Positions 45,606 through 49,767 of a stretch of DNA of 49,767 nt are shown here, one piece after another. Below the pieces are notes generated by a model. That model saw nothing but the letters and a program-made list of their open reading frames with translations, was not told the DNA's origin and did not search any database. The stretch's first letter is position 1; each line of letters opens with the position of its first letter. The position numbers were made by a program, and so were the translations under genes. The stretch comes from Magnetococcales bacterium (GTDB lineage Bacteria; Pseudomonadota; Magnetococcia; Magnetococcales; JADFYX01): contig JADGBW010000009.1 of the NCBI GenBank assembly GCA_015231305.1, positions 1 to 49,767 on the forward strand, in the 5' to 3' direction.

Positions 45606-45667
45606 CTTTCTGCCTGTACTGGTTAATAATACCAAATGCAGAAAGTATGTTTTTAGCAATTTAACGT

Positions 45668-45929
45668 ATTGATTTAGCAAAGAACATCTTCCATTTACAC
45701 GGTGTTTACAAGCATGGCAAGACTGTTTTAAGGAAGAGGTTGACAAGATGCATAGTGCTTGTCTTTTTGGTTAACCTTCCCTAAATGCCTTATAGGACTA
45801 GAAGCATGTGGTGGTGCTCATTACCGGGCGTGTGAGATTCATAAACTAGGACATAACGTAAAAGTGATGATTACAAAGTGCCTCCTGCTATTTGGTCAAA
45901 GCAGAAGATTGGCAAAAAGAGCCGGGTAA
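45668..45929 (+). pseudogene. IS110-family transposase remnant (N-terminal part)
   Basis: Two frames together give the start of an IS110 transposase. IDLAKNIFHLHGVYKHGKTV runs to VFLVNLP and a stop, then, after a shift, CLIGLEACGGAHYRACEIHK, LGHNVKVM continues to a TAA at 45929. The motif GLEACGGAHYxA is characteristic. The rest of the transposase and its ends are missing. Confidence 0.75.
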
Positions 45930-46187
45930 GTTTAAGTCGGTAACAGGTTGATATTCAATTATTTCATTTTGTTTTAAGCAGTTAAATATCGTTCAACATT
46001 AAATGTTGGGATACTAGTGATAAAGACACATCTCTTATAGGGGATCTCTATTCTCCCTTAAATTTGGTGTCCAGAAAAGTGTAACCGTATTAATTGGCTG
46101 GTGGGAATCTTGTTTTAACAACCATCTGATAAGAACCAGTTATCATCTTCAAACTTTAGAACAAAATAATTTAGTGTAGTTGTCCAT
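45930..46187. other. Gap after the IS110 remnant
   Basis: No gene is visible. A 15-base perfect palindrome (CAACATTAAATGTTG near 45993) and GTGTCCAGAAAAGTGTAAC near 46069, which looks like an insertion-sequence end, are the only marks. The second was not assigned to an element. The stretch 45606-45667 is also empty. Confidence 0.4.
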
Positions 46188-48311
46188 CTATTTTTGGTGT
46201 AAATTCCTACCTTCACACCACTTCTTCCACAGTTGTCTATATACATCTTCAACATTTTTTACATATAGTTCGGAATTCCCCAAAACCGATTCATCAAAAC
46301 GATTACGCAACTGATGACGGAGGTTCTTAAGCATTACAATATCTTTGGCAAATTCTACTGCCTTGTGGAGATAGTCCTCTTCATTTTTAGCACGCCAATT
46401 ATCCAGACCAATAACATGTAAAATAGATGCACTGATCGGACAGCGAGTCTTGCCTTCACATGTTAATACAGGAACCCCCATTCGTAACGATTCTAATGTT
46501 GTTGTACCACCATTATGGGGAAATGGGTCCAGCATAATGTCTATCTTGTTATAGGTTTTGAGGTGTTCTTGTTTTGGTGTAGACCCCATCATGATAAGTT
46601 GATTCTGAGTAATACCATGTTTTTTAAAATAGTTCTGTACTTCTTCTATACGTTTTTGTGAGGTTAAATCCGCTGTTTTAATAAGTAGTTTTGCGTTTGG
46701 AATACGATGCAATATATCTGACCACAAAGTGTAGATAGTGTTATTGTATTTTATTATTCGGTTAAATGCACCAAAGGTAATATATCCTTTTTGACTGGCT
46801 GGAAGTTTTTCTATTTCTGGAAAATGGATGTTGGAATTTAGGTGAATAACACAAGGCAAATCAACAACCTTCTCTGAGTATTTTTTTCGTTCTGACATTG
46901 GAATGGAAATGGGATCTGCAAATAGATAATCCATAGCAGTCATTTTGGTTCCATGTGGATAACCCCAAGCCATAATTTGTATTGGAGCAGGTTTTCTGGC
47001 AAAGGTTAACAAACGATTTCCTTTGGTATGGCCGGAAAGATCAATAAGTATATCTATACCATCTTCTCGGATTTTCTCAGATAATGCAATATCATCTATA
47101 TTCGAGGTTGACAACCAATGGGTGGACTTTTTCTTTAGTTGTGTTGTTATATCATCTTCTTGTGTGTTGCCAGCATAACAGTATGTCTCAAACTGTTTTG
47201 GATTATGTCTCAATATCATTGGGCTAAAAATGTCAGATGCTGAATGTCGTATAAAGTCAGCACCAACATAACCAATTTTTATTTTTCGTTTTGGGTTAGG
47301 GTTGTTGTGAAAATCAGGACAACTAAATCGCAGCTTTTCAGCATGTTGCTTGTTCCAATTTTCTCGCTCAGTTTGGAATAAATCTGTATTTATGTTGGAA
47401 TTCAAGTCTATGCAAAAAATTAAATTATTGTGCGCTACTACACAATCAGGTTTAATTTCTATTGTTTTTTGGTAACTTGTAATTGCTGCGTCAAGTCGCC
47501 CATGTTCTGTTAGAGTATTCCCAAGATTGTAGTGGGCTTCTGCAAATTCAGGTTTAATTTCTATTGCTTTTTGGTAACTTGTAATTGCTGCATCAAGTTG
47601 TCCTTGTTCTTTTAGAGCATTACCAAGATTGCAATGTGCATCTGCAAATCCAGGTTTAATTTCTATTGCTTTTTGGTAACTTGTAATTGCTGCATCAAGT
47701 AGTCCTTGTTTTGTTAGAGCAATACCAAGGTTGGAGTGTGCTGCTGCAAATTCAGGTTTAATTTCTATTGCTTTTTGGTAACTTGTAATTGCTGCATCAA
47801 GTTGTCCTTGTTCTTTTAGAGCATTACCAAGATTGCAGTGGGCTTCAGCATATTCAGGTTGTAATGATATAGACTTTTGCAAATTTACAATAGCCTCTTC
47901 TAACATCCCTAGTTCTGTTTGTACATTCCCAAGACTGTTATATGCTTCAGAATAATTGGGCTGAATTTCTATTGCTCTTTGTTGGGCTTTGACAACCCCA
48001 TCTCTTTGTCCTAAAGGATAAAGAGATGTTCCTAAGTTGTAGTAAAACAAAGCTATACTATTATCAATGTTGATTGCTTTGTGAAACAGATCAATAGCAA
48101 TATCATGACGGTTGAGTTTTTGAGCGATTACACCAAGTAAATTTATAGCTTTGGTGTATTTGGGTGCTACTTGAATAATAGCTGTGCAAATTTGGTCAGC
48201 TTCTGTGTAGCGTTTTGATTCAAAATGGGTAATTGCTTGTTTATACGCTTCGTCAACAGTGATTAGTGGTTGATTGTTATTGGATGATTGGAAATGGTTC
48301 ATCTCATTCAT
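46188..48311 (-). CDS. TPR - GT41 (O-GlcNAc-transferase-like/SPINDLY-type) glycosyltransferase
   Basis: A 707-residue protein of the O-GlcNAc transferase family. TPR repeats fill about residues 20-295; several 34-residue units are almost identical (LDAAITSYQKAIEIKPEFAE). The GT41 catalytic region (about 340-700) has KIGYVGADFIRHSASDIF, DILIDLSGHTKGNRL, APIQIMAWGYPHGTK, FGAFNRIIKYN, LDPFPHNGGTTTLESLRMGVPVLT and the closing helices. It would attach a sugar to protein Ser or Thr side chains using a UDP-sugar; bacterial relatives often modify surface or flagellar proteins. An 18-bp tandem duplication lies at the start codon, so the exact N-terminus is uncertain. Confidence 0.9.
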   Translation of the reverse strand: MNEMNHFQSSNNNQPLITVDEAYKQAITHFESKRYTEADQICTAIIQVAPKYTKAINLLGVIAQKLNRHDIAIDLFHKAINIDNSIALFYYNLGTSLYPLGQRDGVVKAQQRAIEIQPNYSEAYNSLGNVQTELGMLEEAIVNLQKSISLQPEYAEAHCNLGNALKEQGQLDAAITSYQKAIEIKPEFAAAHSNLGIALTKQGLLDAAITSYQKAIEIKPGFADAHCNLGNALKEQGQLDAAITSYQKAIEIKPEFAEAHYNLGNTLTEHGRLDAAITSYQKTIEIKPDCVVAHNNLIFCIDLNSNINTDLFQTERENWNKQHAEKLRFSCPDFHNNPNPKRKIKIGYVGADFIRHSASDIFSPMILRHNPKQFETYCYAGNTQEDDITTQLKKKSTHWLSTSNIDDIALSEKIREDGIDILIDLSGHTKGNRLLTFARKPAPIQIMAWGYPHGTKMTAMDYLFADPISIPMSERKKYSEKVVDLPCVIHLNSNIHFPEIEKLPASQKGYITFGAFNRIIKYNNTIYTLWSDILHRIPNAKLLIKTADLTSQKRIEEVQNYFKKHGITQNQLIMMGSTPKQEHLKTYNKIDIMLDPFPHNGGTTTLESLRMGVPVLTCEGKTRCPISASILHVIGLDNWRAKNEEDYLHKAVEFAKDIVMLKNLRHQLRNRFDESVLGNSELYVKNVEDVYRQLWKKWCEGRNLHQK
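47448..47855 (-). repeat. Four 102-bp tandem repeats inside the TPR coding region
   Basis: Four consecutive 102-bp units (one TPR each) begin at about 47448, 47550, 47652 and 47754 and are nearly identical. Flanking TPRs have diverged. This points to recent duplication or gene conversion, with copy number likely to vary between strains. Confidence 0.85.
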
Positions 48312-48338
48312 GTCTTAAGTCTCATTCATGTCTTAAGT
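48303..48338 (-). repeat. 18-bp tandem duplication at the GT41 start
   Basis: CTCATTCATGTCTTAAGT occurs twice in a row, overlapping the ATG at 48311. The upstream copy has an ATG that opens only a four-codon frame before a stop (TAA). Confidence 0.8.
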
Positions 48339-48433
48339 CTCATTTATTTTTTACTACTTCAGCTACGAATCTGTTATTATTGTGCGGCAAAAATGAGTTA
48401 TAGTCAAATTGAACATCCTCCCATTTAAAGGGG

Positions 48434-48676
48434 ACCAAGCTGTGTCCAAAACAGCTTTGGCGGTTTATTGAAAAGGTATCCTATGCGGGTTTTAAATGCG
48501 AAGCGTGTACTTAGCATAAACTGGTTAAAGCTCAACACCTGAACATTGTCCCAATTGAGCTTTGTAATAAAGCAAATGAGAGAAAATTCAAAATTGTACA
48601 GGACGAAAACAGAGAAGAAACCGACTCTCTTTGTTTGTATGACCTGATTTATTTTCAAAAAGATCTAGCCAAGTGA
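48434..48676 (+). pseudogene. Unidentified degenerate reading frame
   Basis: One frame reads for about 80 codons with a single stop (48512-48514): SYAGFKCEACT, stop, HKLVKAQHLNIVPIELCNKA and KFKIVQDENREETDSLCLYD. Two Cys pairs hint at a zinc-binding segment. No family is recognised. It lies against the serine recombinase remnant and is probably part of the same decayed mobile DNA. Confidence 0.3.
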
Positions 48677-49216
48677 GCCTACATTAAACAACGTATAGAG
48701 TTTCCGTTTAAAGGGTTGATTAAGTGCCATTAATGGGGGAAATATTTGAAGGCTTCTGCTTATACGGGAAAGTCAGGGAAACAATTCCCTCTATACTTCT
48801 GCAATCGAGGTCACAAGCAAATTTCATCAATCCTACTGATCTATCCCTCCTGCTCAAAAAACGCCTCGGGGATATGCAATTTGCCAAACCTGCGGCAAAA
48901 ATAGTTGAAGCGGGTTTGAGATAAATTAGGCTTACAGAAGTTAATGCAATTAATAATGACATTAATCACACAACTGTAAAAATTTCTAAGCTTCGTGAGA
49001 GAGCTAAGGAGCTTAGGGAAAAAATCGGATTTTTGAGTAATCCTGAATTAATAAAGATGACGGATGAAGAATACTCACAGGTAAAAACTGAAGTTAAACT
49101 GCTTGAATCAGACCGAGCAGAAGAAGTCTATAAAGAGGAACATGTTGAACAGATTGTGCGGTATGCCAGAAAATTCATAGAACACCCTGATAAATGGGTA
49201 CTTGTAGTGGACTTTT
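48677..49216 (+). pseudogene. C-terminal remnant of a large serine recombinase
   Basis: The first frame reads AYIKQRIEFPFKGLIKC, then CGKYLKA-like residues and SGKQFPLYFCNRGHKQIS, the zinc beta-ribbon found after the catalytic domain of large serine recombinases. After a frameshift near 48825 the next frame gives LLLKKRLGDMQFAKPAAKIV and then a coiled coil (VKISKLRERAKELREKIGFL, EEYSQVKTEVKLLESDRAEE). In-frame stops occur near 48718 and 48922. The catalytic domain is gone. Confidence 0.6.
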
Positions 49217-49767
49217 GATCATCTTGAGCAGAAGCCTCGTAGTACTTGGAAAGAGGCTGTTGTGCGGTATTTGGATGAAACCTCGCACCACAAGGATCAA
49301 GTGAACAAGCTTGTAAGGTTGAGGTGGCTGTCTCCTTATTTTGAGCATTTATACCTTGATCAGATTACTAGGGATTATTGTCGGATAATCTGGAATAGGA
49401 AGGTAAAGGCAACTTCGATATCTAAAGCCAATCGTCACTTTGAGACGGTAAGGACAATTTTAAACCGTGCATGCGGCGAGTGGGAGTGGGTAGATAAGGT
49501 TCCGAAGATTTACATGGGGAAGGAGCTGAAGGGTTTAGTCTGGTATATATCGGAAGTACAAGCTATTCAGTTTCTTGAGGAATTACCAGAGCATCTGACC
49601 GACATGGTTGAGTTTTCTTTGATGACTGGTCTGTGTTAGTCCAATGTTACTGGTTTGGAATGGCGTGATGTGTATGTATCCAGGAGGATGGTTACTGTAC
49701 GGGATGAAGACTCGAAGAATGGTGAGGCTTTTGCTGTTCCCCTCAATGACACAGCTTTGGATATTAT
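49214..49767 (+). pseudogene. Tyrosine integrase, broken, running off the right edge
   Basis: From 49214 the frame reads FDHLEQKPRSTWKEAVVRYL, then RLRWLSPYFEHLYLDQITRD, RACGEWEWVDKVPKIYMGKE and ELPEHLTDMVEFSLMTGL, the core-binding and early catalytic parts of a phage-type integrase. A stop at 49637-49639 falls where relatives have Arg-x (GLR, then SNVTGLEW). The expected CGT-CAG is TGT-TAG here, so the catalytic Arg is lost as well. The frame then continues as SNVTGLEWRDVYVS to the window end. No start is seen, so it is also truncated at its N-terminus. Confidence 0.75.

Noticed and set aside
46060-46100. An insertion-sequence end near GTGTCCAGAAAAGTGTAAC
   Set aside because: No matching opposite end or transposase frame was found, so it is noted but not called.
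47448-47855. Possible CRISPR or minisatellite
   Set aside because: The 102-bp period equals one 34-residue TPR, and the reading frame is preserved.

Overview
The window is an AT-rich chromosomal segment (roughly 37% GC by eye) from a Gram-negative bacterium. Signs of a Gram-negative cell are TolC- and HlyD-type secretion parts, an outer-membrane beta-barrel and a CpxAR-like two-component system. A soeABC-type sulfite dehydrogenase operon beside an SLC13-type anion carrier points to a sulfur-oxidising proteobacterium. I cannot fix the genus: a DUF4389 gene and the soe genes fit gammaproteobacterial sulfur oxidisers, but that is inference. No rRNA, tRNA or CRISPR array was seen.

Layout. (a) 1-8.5 kb is a co-directional operon: a giant sensor channel (periplasmic binding protein domain, a region resembling a Cys-loop receptor ectodomain, and an MscS pore), a TolC-like protein with a repetitive tail, an HlyD-type adaptor, and a four-module signalling protein in which most active sites are degenerate. 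(b) 8.9-13.3 kb carries a Cache-HAMP adenylate cyclase and a PEGA/formylglycine-enzyme-like membrane protein whose ribosome binding site lies in a strong hairpin. (c) 13.4-17.3 kb holds a 186-bp palindromic element and, on the minus strand, a second sensor channel that adds a C-terminal cyclic-nucleotide-binding domain. (d) 17.6-24.9 kb has a small zinc-ribbon protein, soeABC and an SLC13 permease. (e) 24.9-32.6 kb has a DUF4389 protein, MsrA, a tandem CZB zinc-binding protein, a dead CopG-type antitoxin, a CNBD-CBS-DUF294 protein and type III glutamine synthetase. (f) 33-36.3 kb has two more class III cyclases, one fused to an FHA domain and one with a DUF5939-type front end. (g) 36.4-39.1 kb has a DODA-type dioxygenase, a VOC protein and a divergent LysR regulator. 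(h) 39.3-45.6 kb is a probable regulon: a four-EF-hand protein, a CpxR/CpxA-like pair, a TPR/beta-barrel protein and a FecR-domain protein with helical repeats. A CpxR-type box lies in both divergent promoters. (i) 45.6-49.8 kb is a decayed border: an IS110 remnant, a TPR-GT41 glycosyltransferase with nearly identical repeats, a serine recombinase tail and a broken tyrosine integrase running off the end.

How it fits together. Three apparent adenylate cyclases, one ion channel with an intact-looking cyclic-nucleotide site and one CBS protein with a degenerate site lie within about 28 kb, so cAMP signalling is a theme. The most interesting objects are the two paralogous channels. Each appears to stack a type I periplasmic binding protein and a pentameric-ligand-gated-channel-like ectodomain above an MscS pore, and one adds a cAMP-type gate on the cytoplasmic side. 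Together with the nearby cyclases they could form a ligand- and cAMP-gated channel system. The domain assignments rest on motif reading and need profile or structure searches.
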